Below are positions 7,420-14,697 of a stretch of 23,785 bases of DNA, one piece after another. This stretch comes from JAAGZL01 sp964628835 (GTDB lineage: Bacteria; Pseudomonadota; Gammaproteobacteria; Chromatiales; Chromatiaceae): NCBI GenBank assembly GCA_964628835.1, contig CAZVME010000053.1, positions 1-23,785 of the forward strand. Reading direction: 5' to 3'. Made by a program: the position numbers and the translations under genes. How positions within the stretch are numbered: the stretch's first letter is position 1; every line of letters starts with the position of its first letter. The notes beneath the pieces are model-generated. The model made no database searches. It was not told where the DNA came from and was given only the letters and a program-made list of their open reading frames with translations.

Positions 7420-7775
7420 GTTTACCAAATTTAATTAAATCCTGTTAAGGCAGGATTATGTGTTAGTCCAGAAGACTGGAAATGGTCCAGTGCAAGCGCG
7501 CACATAAATGGCGTTGATGATATGCTGGTAAGTGTGCGCCCAATGTTGAATAGAGTAGATGATTGGGCTGACTACTTGTCAGTGAATGAATTTGGAACTA
7601 ATGCTGAAGCTGAGATAGAAAAACACACACGTACAGGTAGGCCATTGGGTGAGCAACCATTTAATAAGTGAACTGGAGTTAATTACCGGCAGATCGCTCA
7701 TGCCTGTAAAGCCTGGGCCAAAACCAAAAATGATATGAAAATTAAGTATACTGCCCCCTGAATTACCTGAATTGG

Positions 7776-7803
7776 CCGAAGGTTCGAGTCCCTCAGACCC
7801 ACC
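7776..7803 (+). other. Degenerate tRNA 3' end (Ile-like)
   Basis: GGTTCGAGTCC followed by CTCAGACCCACC resembles the T-arm and acceptor end of gammaproteobacterial tRNA-Ile(GAT), whose 3' part I recall as GGTTCGAGTCCACTCAGACCCACCA. One base of the T-stem is missing and the terminal A of CCA is T. No anticodon or D-arm exists upstream, where transposon copy 2 ends 17 bp away. It may be the trace of a tRNA-targeted integration or a tRNA truncated by rearrangement. Confidence 0.4.
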
Positions 7804-8118
7804 TATTCGTTTTAATTCTAATGGTTACAACTCTACAGCCAATAGATTCATACTCCCTTGGTCATATGGTTCAAGAGATCGATCACTTTAAATATTAGTG
7901 TTTATTTTCAACTCCTTATTAGTTACAAGACTCCTCCATATTGTCTGCCACTGCGCAAATTTACCCCTGGGCTCTCCAGTGCTTAAGCGCCTGGTGTATC
8001 AGCAACGGGGTGATTACAGTATGAGATAACTTTATACATACAACTTTCATCTGGTAGTATGGACGCAGACAGTATTCGTATCCGAATATTGGCAGTTTCA
8101 AGCTTGGGGGAGAGCGAC
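7804..8118. other. AT-rich intergenic stretch, no gene seen
   Basis: Nothing recognisable apart from the expected promoter of the following exported protein. Some frames open around 8059, but the best start for that gene is 8119. Confidence 0.4.
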
Positions 8119-8622
8119 ATGAAAGGTCATCTAACGGCAATGGCTGCTGTTCTGGGAATAACTGTGGTATCCGGCTTGCTGGTAGCTCAGGAGACTGAAA
8201 GGGAACTTGTGCCTATGGCCTATATAAATGTCCCATTGGGTGGTGGCAACAAGACCCAGTCCGAGCCGGTATACGGGTTGTCTCTCGGTTATGCGCAGGA
8301 ATCAGGCCAAAGCCAAGTAGTTGGCGACCGCCATAACAAACGCCCTCCTATCCTGGATCTTCAGTTCAAAGCCAGGGGTGTAAACTCCCTCAAACTTGGG
8401 GGCAGCACCCTAATGCAGCGAGTCGCTGTACACAATGCAGACGGCACCGTGAGCAGCAACTTCTCAATGCAGGATATTACGCCTAACCAGTGGGCCATTA
8501 TTGGTCTGGGCACCTTCGGCATACTCTGCGCAAGCAAGGCCATCTGCGACAAGGACGATAAAGATAATGAGCCTAAGGTAATAGTTGTGGATGATTTCGC
8601 TGATACTTTAGCCCCAGAATAG
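8119..8622 (+). CDS. Exported protein of unknown function
   Basis: Start ATG 8119 is chosen because GGGGGAGAG (8106-8114) lies at good spacing and the protein then opens with a signal peptide, MKGHLTAMAAVLGITVVSGL, with likely cleavage after LLVAQ. The frame stays open upstream to 8059 without a ribosome site. The mature part (about 145 aa) is polar with VPLGGGNKT and GLSLGYAQES segments. It then has a hydrophobic run WAIIGLGTFGILCASKAIC close to the end, followed by a Lys/Asp-rich tail (KDDKDNEPK). The hydrophobic run may be a membrane anchor. I do not recognise the family. It converges with the gene at 8684. Confidence 0.7.
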   Translation: MKGHLTAMAAVLGITVVSGLLVAQETERELVPMAYINVPLGGGNKTQSEPVYGLSLGYAQESGQSQVVGDRHNKRPPILDLQFKARGVNSLKLGGSTLMQRVAVHNADGTVSSNFSMQDITPNQWAIIGLGTFGILCASKAICDKDDKDNEPKVIVVDDFADTLAPE

Positions 8623-8640
8623 AGATAAGCAGTTGAGTAC

Positions 8641-8657
8641 GGCAGTATAGTACTGCC
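8641..8657. terminator. Short hairpin between convergent genes
   Basis: GGCAGTA-tag-TACTGCC, a perfect 7-bp stem in the 61-bp gap between the two convergent genes. There is no clear T-run on either side, so it is a weak terminator candidate only. Confidence 0.4.
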
Positions 8658-8683
8658 TTCAAATATCCAAGCTCCATCATTCA

Positions 8684-9931
8684 CTATCTGTCAGCAACCT
8701 GCATGACGCGCAAATAGCTGTGCAAAGCACCCAGGACATGTTGTACAAAATCTATGCGTATCATGCCTGCGCTCCTATTGAAGGCTCTGGTCTGTTCAGT
8801 CCCATCACCTTCCAGGGGCCGTACAGCATAAGGAATGGCTCCGGCAAAGGGACCTATACGAATCTGTGAGCGGAGCAAAAATACAATGCCGTTTTCGCAG
8901 GCAGTGATTATCTCACGCCGTAATTTTTGCTCATCAGCTGGAAGAAAATCCAACAGGGCCGTCAAACCCTCTATTCTGGAAGCGGTCCCCGTTGTTCTAC
9001 CTTTTTCGTCGAAACTGCCATGAAGGTCAGGATTAGACCAGTGATCTATCTCTAATGGCAGAAGGGAACGCGCAATTTTGATTGAAGCCTTAATCAACTG
9101 TTCGCGCTCAGCTGTAGAGATTTTATCACCATGATTATTCAGCAGCACAGCGGTAGCCATGATTGTCCAGTGGTCAGACCTGGAGTCCTTTTGAAGGTTA
9201 TTTTCTCCAGAAAGAAAAATCATAGCCTTGATTGCACTCTCCAGCCAGACTGGTGAGGGGTCCAACTCATACAAGGCCAGCAGCCCAAGAACCGCTTCGC
9301 CAGGATAGTACAGGTTGTGAGTGGCTTCAGTGGGCTGCCTTGTTGAAAACAGGTAGTGTTCGAAGTAGCTGCCATCCTTTTTTTGCATATAAATGATGAA
9401 TTTCCCTAAACTTCTGAGGCCATCGAGAGACACGGAACCAGGTTTATGTTTTTCCAATCCAGCCATTGATACCAAAGCAAGCCCTGCAGCTCCCAATGAC
9501 GCCTTGAGAGGACTACTGGTGCGCTCGAAAGAGGGGTGAGACCAGATGGCCAGCAAATCATCGTGATCAGGAATGGTTGCCGAACAACACTCGAACAGAA
9601 ATCTAGCAGCCCGTTCCAAGGCGGCCAGGGTATCTGAACCCTGTTGCTGTTGCCGATCCAGATCCATTACAAACCCCCACATGGTGCCAGCATGTCTTAC
9701 AACGTTGTAATGATGAGGCGTCTTGTGATCCTGTGAGGCATTGGGGCTGTAGATGAATTCCCCATTGGGCAGGGTGATCCGAATCAGATAATCTGTTGCC
9801 GATCGGATGGCATAGTTGATTTGCTCAGTGGAAGGTGGCCCCTCTTCCGACTGTGCTGGCGGTGTAACCACAGACAGGCATAGGGCCAGGACAAATAACA
9901 TAGCGCTAAAGTTTTGTTGAAAGCATTTCAT
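8684..9931 (-). CDS. Exported all-alpha protein, probable alpha/alpha toroid
   Basis: 415 aa with a clear signal peptide (SAMLFVLALCLSVVTPPAQS, cleavage near residue 28). The mature protein is made of repeated helical segments with recurring aromatic and Gly patterns typical of alpha/alpha-barrel enzymes, such as ATDYLIRITLPNGEFIYSPN, LYYPGEAVLGLLALYELDPS, DHWTIMATAVLLNN, GTASRIEGLTALLDFLP and RIDFVQHVLGALHSYLRV. Such folds occur in six-hairpin glycosidases, polysaccharide lyases and terpene-cyclase-like proteins. A role in carbohydrate breakdown or modification in the periplasm is plausible, but no catalytic residues can be assigned. The ATG lacks a strong ribosome site. Family unrecognised; the fold call is inference. 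Confidence 0.75.
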   Translation of the reverse strand: MKCFQQNFSAMLFVLALCLSVVTPPAQSEEGPPSTEQINYAIRSATDYLIRITLPNGEFIYSPNASQDHKTPHHYNVVRHAGTMWGFVMDLDRQQQQGSDTLAALERAARFLFECCSATIPDHDDLLAIWSHPSFERTSSPLKASLGAAGLALVSMAGLEKHKPGSVSLDGLRSLGKFIIYMQKKDGSYFEHYLFSTRQPTEATHNLYYPGEAVLGLLALYELDPSPVWLESAIKAMIFLSGENNLQKDSRSDHWTIMATAVLLNNHGDKISTAEREQLIKASIKIARSLLPLEIDHWSNPDLHGSFDEKGRTTGTASRIEGLTALLDFLPADEQKLRREIITACENGIVFLLRSQIRIGPFAGAIPYAVRPLEGDGTEQTRAFNRSAGMIRIDFVQHVLGALHSYLRVMQVADR

Positions 9932-10159
9932 AACAAGCAGTGGTCTGTTGTTTGCATAAGTAACGAGGATGTCGATAGCTGCAGGCTAGGGAAGAAGAGA
10001 AAACAAGTCAATCAAACCTTACACTATTATGTAGACGGAATTATCACTGATAAACCCGGCATTTTTACTATCATTTCCTGCTGATCACCCTTCACTCATC
10101 CCTGTGTAACTGGAAAAATAGCTCTTCGACCCTGATATACTTACTACTTACTGGCTATT

Positions 10160-10516
10160 ATGGGAAACAACTTGACTGATACACAGCAAAAAAGTAAATC
10201 GGCATGCGATAACCCTCAGAAGGCAGACTACACAGGAGTGGCCATAGTGGAGCTATCGCCCAATCCTGCACCAGAGGATTATCTGCAGGCAATGGAACTG
10301 GCCAACGTCGAGGCCCAGCAGCAAGTTGGCGAGCACATGCTGCTCTCCTGGTACGACCTGGACCGGGATTTTGAGTCACCCCAACATAGCAGTGAGTGCC
10401 ACTCTGCCAGCGCCATCCCCGGTTATGTAGACTATGCCCTGCATCGCAATGCCACATTGAAGATCGACATCGAAAATGGCCGTTTTGTCTTCTTCTACCT
10501 AAAATTGGAGCTGTAA
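10160..10516 (+). CDS. AF1514-like (DUF5619) small protein
   Basis: 118 aa, no signal peptide, probably cytosolic. The C-terminal two-thirds has the pattern I remember for AF1514-family proteins: alternating Ala-rich helix (EDYLQAMELANVEAQQQVG), then MLLSWYDLDRDFESPQHSSE, a central cysteine, GYVDYALHRNATLKIDIENG and a terminal strand RFVFFYLKLEL. The function of that family is unknown. The first 35 residues are polar and not conserved-looking. The ATG at 10160 has no good ribosome site, and Met43 (MELANVE) is a possible later start. It stands alone between a divergent and a downstream gene. Confidence 0.65.
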   Translation: MGNNLTDTQQKSKSACDNPQKADYTGVAIVELSPNPAPEDYLQAMELANVEAQQQVGEHMLLSWYDLDRDFESPQHSSECHSASAIPGYVDYALHRNATLKIDIENGRFVFFYLKLEL

Positions 10517-10812
10517 TGTAGTGGCAGGTCTAAGCGAGTCTTTGATCTCGTGATGCCTTTTGGGACATCCCAGCCCCCAAAACGCACCCTATCTTTGACA
10601 ACCAGTTATTACCCCGGCTGTAATCCACCTATCCTCCTCATGGAGCGGTATTATTGGCGGTAATGGGAGTTCCCACACCCTAAACATCAGGACTGAAAGC
10701 ACATCTTTCACCCTGCCCTTTAGGGAATACCTCGTAAGTGGCTTGATTTTGTGGGTTTTCATTCCTATTGTTTAAGTCAGTGCATAGCGCCCATGCTTAC
10801 AGGAGGTTTGCA

Positions 10813-12831
10813 GTGAAATATAACATCCAAAAATTAACATTGTTTGCCCTTGCGATCCTCCTCTGTTACCCGATCATTTCACAGAGCGCCCCACCACAAA
10901 ACAGACAGCAGGCCAAGCAAGCCATAAAGAGTTTGGGCTCGATATCAACTGCAGCAAAGAAACTTCAGACATCAGCAAATAGAATTGTCATAAAAAAGAG
11001 GTATTGCTTGCCTGGGACCGGCACGCCTACCAAGGCCTCTACCAGGACCAAGATAACCAGACATAGATCTAAACTTAATAAGTTAAATCGGCAGTTAAGA
11101 AATGTCGAGGCAACCGTTAACTGGATGCTTGCAAGACCCGTGGTATGGGGGAAATTAGTTCCAGCTGGAACCACCTCACGAATCAAGAATATTCGAAGGA
11201 GCATTCAAAGGGCGGGAACTATTCTTGCAGGCAAAGAAAGAGCCCTCAAAAAAGCACCTAGAAAAAACTGCACCGCCAAGCTGGTCCAATATGAAAAGGT
11301 GAATATACCCACTGTCCCCGCCTATGTATGCACCAAGAAAGAGAAGCGTGCATTAACAAGCAAGGCCAAGAAGGCAGTCAATGCGGCTAACCGCAATGTC
11401 AAGAAGGCCCATGCAGACGCCGATAGATACGTTAAGGCAAAAAGAGGACAGGGACGACAGGCCAGAGCCGCCCTCGACAAGTTATTCAATAAAGCCCAGA
11501 GGGTTTATAGGAGCCATAAGCAGGTCTTGAGTAAGGCCAAGGCCGCCCATAAAGCAGCTAAAAAATTGAAAGTGGTTAAGTGCGATAAAAACGGGGTAAT
11601 TATTACAACCCCTGGTTTACAGAAAAATGCTCTTAAAATACCACCCCAGGTAAGACCAACCACTGGCGCCTGTGATAAGTGCAAACCGGATCAGGCAAAA
11701 TACAACTCCCAAGCAAAGGCACTTACAAAGATTCGCAACAAGATCAAAAAATTGGTCCGGCGCCATGGCGGCCCACGAGGAAAGGTGCCGCCAAAGATAG
11801 CAAAGGAATACCGCTCACTCATGCAGAGCTGGAACGCAAAACATGGGTTGGTCAAAGCATTGAAACAGGCACTTGATTTCTGCATCAGGGACAAGTGCTC
11901 TGCAAAGCAGAGTGCACCAAGAACCGTACCGGGCTCCAGGGTCGGCGCAAACATGACCGTACCAGCCCTTATCAGGCCGATAACCGGAAGCTGTAGGCCG
12001 TGCTTACCATCGGAGAGGACGCACAACCAAGTAGTCGGCGCATCTACCGTAGTTCGTAACAAAATTGGAGCAGCTATAAGCAGGAAGGACTCTAAGAGTT
12101 ATAACGCCCTGATGAGTCAGTGGAACAAGTTGTCCGGGGACGCCAAGGCGAAAAAGGCAACCCTACTGAACTGCCTCAATAGCCAGTGCACAAAACCCGG
12201 CATCTCCATACCGCCCGCCGGCAAGGTGTATACTCCATCAACACCAATAATCAAGTACCCTGTGCCAACTCCTACTCCACCCAGGAGCCTGCGCCCTATC
12301 CAAACCCCAACGCCCACACCCACGCCACCAAGGAACCTGCGCCCTATCCAGCCCCCAACACCCACACCCGCGCCACCAAGGAACCTGCGCCCTATCCAAC
12401 CCCCAACACCCACACCTGCGCCACCAAGGAGCCTGCGTCCTATCCAAACCCCAACGCCCGCACCTGCGCCACCAAGATCAGCTCCTGTCACGAAAACACA
12501 TATCAGGGGAATCCCATATGACGACCATTCGGCAAATACATCTTTGCGTCAAGGGACGGTCTCTCTTGGGCAGTTCTTTACCATTACCACAACCAGCTTC
12601 CCGTGGAATACACCAGGAACTATAAAAGTAGTAATGCAAGATGTAACTAGGGGTAGTGGTTATGGAGTAACTGTGTTTCAACTCAGGAATGTAAGAAGGC
12701 AAGGGAACAGCCTGATTGTTCAGGCCCCAGCACACCAGATCTACAAAAACAGAAGTTACTATATAACTGTTTTTCACTATCCTGGTAGCGTAAACAACTA
12801 CGCGAGTGCTGGAACACTCCGTATTCAATAG
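10813..12831 (+). CDS. Secreted Lys/Arg-rich repeat protein with Cys modules and Pro hinge
   Basis: 672 aa from GTG 10813, chosen because AGGAGG (10801-10806) sits 6 bases upstream and the product then begins with a signal peptide (LTLFALAILLCYPIISQSA). Residues to about 270 are very basic and helical (AKKAVNAANRNVKKAHADAD), probably coiled coil. Two tandem modules of about 85 aa follow, each opening RPxTGxCxxC (ACDKCKPDQ; SCRPCLPSE) and closing C-x4-C (DFCIRDKC; LNCLNSQC). Next comes a proline hinge of four 16-residue units and a C-terminal beta-rich domain of about 115 aa (SLGQFFTITTTSFPWNTPG onward). The paired cysteines suggest disulfides in an extracytoplasmic stalk. The architecture suggests an adhesin-like surface or matrix protein, but I recognise no named family. 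A 13-bp hairpin follows the stop. Confidence 0.75.
   Translation: MKYNIQKLTLFALAILLCYPIISQSAPPQNRQQAKQAIKSLGSISTAAKKLQTSANRIVIKKRYCLPGTGTPTKASTRTKITRHRSKLNKLNRQLRNVEATVNWMLARPVVWGKLVPAGTTSRIKNIRRSIQRAGTILAGKERALKKAPRKNCTAKLVQYEKVNIPTVPAYVCTKKEKRALTSKAKKAVNAANRNVKKAHADADRYVKAKRGQGRQARAALDKLFNKAQRVYRSHKQVLSKAKAAHKAAKKLKVVKCDKNGVIITTPGLQKNALKIPPQVRPTTGACDKCKPDQAKYNSQAKALTKIRNKIKKLVRRHGGPRGKVPPKIAKEYRSLMQSWNAKHGLVKALKQALDFCIRDKCSAKQSAPRTVPGSRVGANMTVPALIRPITGSCRPCLPSERTHNQVVGASTVVRNKIGAAISRKDSKSYNALMSQWNKLSGDAKAKKATLLNCLNSQCTKPGISIPPAGKVYTPSTPIIKYPVPTPTPPRSLRPIQTPTPTPTPPRNLRPIQPPTPTPAPPRNLRPIQPPTPTPAPPRSLRPIQTPTPAPAPPRSAPVTKTHIRGIPYDDHSANTSLRQGTVSLGQFFTITTTSFPWNTPGTIKVVMQDVTRGSGYGVTVFQLRNVRRQGNSLIVQAPAHQIYKNRSYYITVFHYPGSVNNYASAGTLRIQ
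12286..12477 (+). repeat. Four tandem 48-bp units (proline hinge)
   Basis: Four in-frame 48-bp repeats encode 16 residues each, pattern (S/N)LRPIQ(T/P)PTP(T/A)P(T/A)PPR. The units differ at only a few bases, so recent slippage or unequal recombination is likely and copy number may vary between strains. Confidence 0.9.
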
Positions 12832-12840
12832 TTTCAACTA

Positions 12841-12873
12841 AAACCAGGTATGCTTAGACTGCATACCTGGTTT
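12841..12873. terminator. Terminator-like hairpin after the repeat protein
   Basis: Perfect 13-bp stem AAACCAGGTATGC/GCATACCTGGTTT with loop TTAGACT, 10 bases after the stop at 12831. The T-run is only GGTTT on either strand, so it may be a modest bidirectional terminator or mainly an mRNA-end protector. Confidence 0.65.
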
Positions 12874-13266
12874 GAAGATACTGTAAATCGTCTACTACCC
12901 GCAAAGCAGGTAGTATGAAGAAGGCCTCTGGAAGGGGCTAAAATACGCACTCATAATCAATTTAGCCTGTGGGAAGCGCGCCCGCGCCGATGGAGTATGA
13001 CAGGCTGACTGCCAAGTGCATCGAGGTGAGTCGCCACTCCTACAGCTAAACAAACTCACTCTTCTACAAACAGGCGCCACTTGCTCTCTGCACTGCGCAC
13101 GGGAACCATGAGGCCTTTGGTATCTCACCGCCTGAAGCGGTGGTTTGCCTGGATTCAATTGGATTACGCATCTGCCTATCATTAACCCCAGAAAGGAAGG
13201 CAGGCAGATACACAATCTAATTTACAGTCTCGATTATTACAGTGGACTTCATTTAAGCAATTGCAG
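12874..13266. other. Gene-free stretch with mobile-element-like hairpins
   Basis: No intact gene. Two hairpins stand out: TACTACC-(c)GC-AAA-GC(a)-GGTAGTA at 12893-12915, and CACCGC-CTGAA-GCGGTG at 13126-13142 followed by GTTTGCC. The second, with the plus-strand reading GNHEAFGISPPEAVVCLD before and over it, resembles the 3' end of IS200/IS605-type (TnpB-side) elements as I remember them. No transposase gene remains, so at most this is an orphan end. Confidence 0.35.
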
Positions 13267-14436
13267 TTACACAGAATTATTTACAGGTTGGCAAAGCAGC
13301 ACTTCATTATATATCTCTTCATGGCTTGCTAGTAAAACATCAATACTATATTTCCCTACTCGTCTTAATCCCTCAGCTTTGCAAGATTCATATATATCTT
13401 TGTTAGTTGCAATTTCTTTCATTAATGCGGCAAGTTTATCTGTATCTCCAACATCAAACACCAAACCAGAACCATTCTCAATCAGATCCCTGGTACCTCT
13501 AATATTACTGCCAATGACAGGCACCCCCTGAGCCAGGGCTTCCATTACACACCTTGGCAAACCTTCCCGTGAAGATGCTGCTATCAAACAGTCCATTGCA
13601 TTTAAGATTCTGTTCACATCATTTCTACTGCCTAAAAACAGTACGTCATCTGCCAAATCGAGATTATTAGCTAGCTCCTCACAGATTGACAGGCCCTGGC
13701 CTGCACCAACAACAATTAGCTTTGAGTTACTAAAATTAGTTTTCGAAAACGCCTCTACAACATCAGACACTCTTTTATTACGATCTACAGCGCCGACAAC
13801 CACAAAACAAAATTCATCTTTTAACTTTAATTCATTTCTAATTTCGTGGCGATCTGCGTCACTATTTGCATTGGAGTAATGATCCAAGTCCAACCCAATT
13901 CCTGCAGTGTATTTTATCCGGCTTTCTGGCAACAATTCTCTATCAATAGCTACATTATAGTCTGTCTGATTTATGGTAATTAATGTATCTGCCCATTTCC
14001 CAGCCATCCTCTCCAAATAACTAAACATCAAATTGTGATGCCACTTCCCCTGCGGATGAAAATGAAACCCATGGGCAGTATAAATAACAGCAATATCTCT
14101 CTCTTTTCGTATGTTTCTTAACGCGTATCTGGTTAATAATGAAGCTACTGGTGTATGAACATGCACGATATAATAATCACCTTCAACGACCACTTCTCTT
14201 ATTGTTCTTAAACCGCTGACAAAATTACTAATCGCTATGGGATTCCGGCTCCACTGAACAACATGGCATGTATTAAAATGTGGTTTTCAGATCTCCCTGG
14301 CAGGACCATCCGCAGCTGCGCAATCCACTATCCAACCATGTTTTCTAAAGTAATCTGCATAGGGAATGATGAACGCTTTCAGGGTAGAAAAGACGGTAGA
14401 TATTTGAATCATCTTTATGGTTTTATTTGCCATCAT
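13267..14436 (-). pseudogene. GT4-family glycosyltransferase with in-frame TGA
   Basis: Read from ATG 14436 (MMANKTIKMIQISTVFSTLK), the frame has TGA at codon 50 (14287-14289) and then continues in the same frame as KPHFNTCHVVQWSRNPIAIS into an intact glycosyltransferase group 1 body: VHVHTPVASLLTR, YTAHGFHFHPQG, the nucleotide-sugar domain start CFVVVGAVDRNKR, and the E-x7-E donor motif REGLPRCVMEALAQGVPVIG. The whole would be 389 aa, a normal GT4 length. From an internal GTG at 14193 only 308 aa would be made, missing the first strands of the acceptor domain. Relatives add hexoses to lipid-linked glycans at the cytosolic membrane face. Base composition is more AT-rich than the neighbours, suggesting transfer. 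It points away from the asparagine-synthase gene. A sequencing error at the TGA is the main alternative. Confidence 0.85.
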
Positions 14437-14629
14437 TTTCGAAATTCTATTTATAACCCAACAACCCTAAAATAGTTACTTTCTGAGGCACAATAATATT
14501 GAATAAGGCGTGACACAAAAATGTAGAAAAATTCTACAGCGTAGCCTCAACCTCACGATAGAAAATAGAACACCGACCCCATACCTTCTCATGGCCTTAA
14601 TATTCCCCACAATTTAAACACAACTTATC

Positions 14630-14659
14630 TTGACACATCAGAACACCTTACCTTAGTGT
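14630..14659 (+). promoter_or_regulatory. Possible sigma70-type promoter of the AsnB-like gene
   Basis: A consensus -35 box TTGACA (14630-14635) is followed after 18 bases by a weak -10 (TAGTGT, 14654-14659), about 39 bp before the start at 14698. No clear ribosome-binding site precedes the ATG. Only the -35 match is strong. Confidence 0.3.
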
Positions 14660-14697
14660 GGTGATTAATGTCCTGACAATTTATCTATTGAACCAAT

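Larger units (their letters stand above)
6819..7434 (-). mobile_element. IS200/IS605-type element nested in copy 2
   Basis: A 616-bp insertion defined by comparison with copy 1, which is uninterrupted at the matching place. It has the usual single-strand transposon design: one tnpA gene and subterminal hairpins, CCCCAGC-AGA-GCTGGGG (7403-7419) at the tnpA-upstream end and CCTCCGGC-ATA-GCCGGAGG (6827-6845) at the other. Reading the minus strand, the element lies directly 3' of TTTAA, like the pentanucleotide targets of IS605-group elements, and its other end also finishes in TTTAA. There are no terminal inverted repeats. Ends are placed to within a few bases because TTAAAT occurs at both junctions. 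Confidence 0.85.
6508..7738 (+). pseudogene. Y1 transposase, copy 2, multiply broken
   Basis: Start ATG 6508 with AAGGAGG upstream. The N-terminus reads VVPGYPHHITQRGNRRQ, closer to what I know of the family than copy 1 (VVPSYLHH). The frame is lost at 6580, where 52 bp present in copy 1 (between GGCAGA at 3750 and GGCAGA at 3802) are missing, not a multiple of three. It then carries the same TAA nonsense codon (6735-6737) and the same extra A near the C-terminus as copy 1, and is split by the nested IS200-type element. It cannot make a transposase. Confidence 0.88.
6414..7758 (+). mobile_element. Y1-transposase element, copy 2, with nested IS200-type insertion
   Basis: Second, direct copy of the 3589 element. 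Ends are TGGGACAGTATGC (6414-6426) and GTATACTGCCCCC (7746-7758), each slightly diverged from the 13-bp ends of copy 1. It differs by a 52-bp deletion at the GGCAGA sequence (6575-6580) and a 616-bp insertion at 6819-7434. The two copies bracket the hydrolase gene in the same orientation, so recombination between them would delete that gene. Confidence 0.87.

Noticed and set aside
12286..12477. CRISPR array
   Set aside because: The 48-bp units are contiguous, in frame and have no spacers; they encode a proline-rich hinge.
12117..12491. Glycine-rich minus-strand frames over the proline repeats
   Set aside because: They are the mirror of the 48-bp proline repeats on the plus strand, whose gene has a signal peptide and strong ribosome site.
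14287..14289. TGA in the glycosyltransferase read as selenocysteine
   Set aside because: No selenocysteine-insertion-like hairpin was evident immediately after the TGA, and GT4 enzymes are not selenoproteins. A nonsense mutation or sequencing error is simpler.
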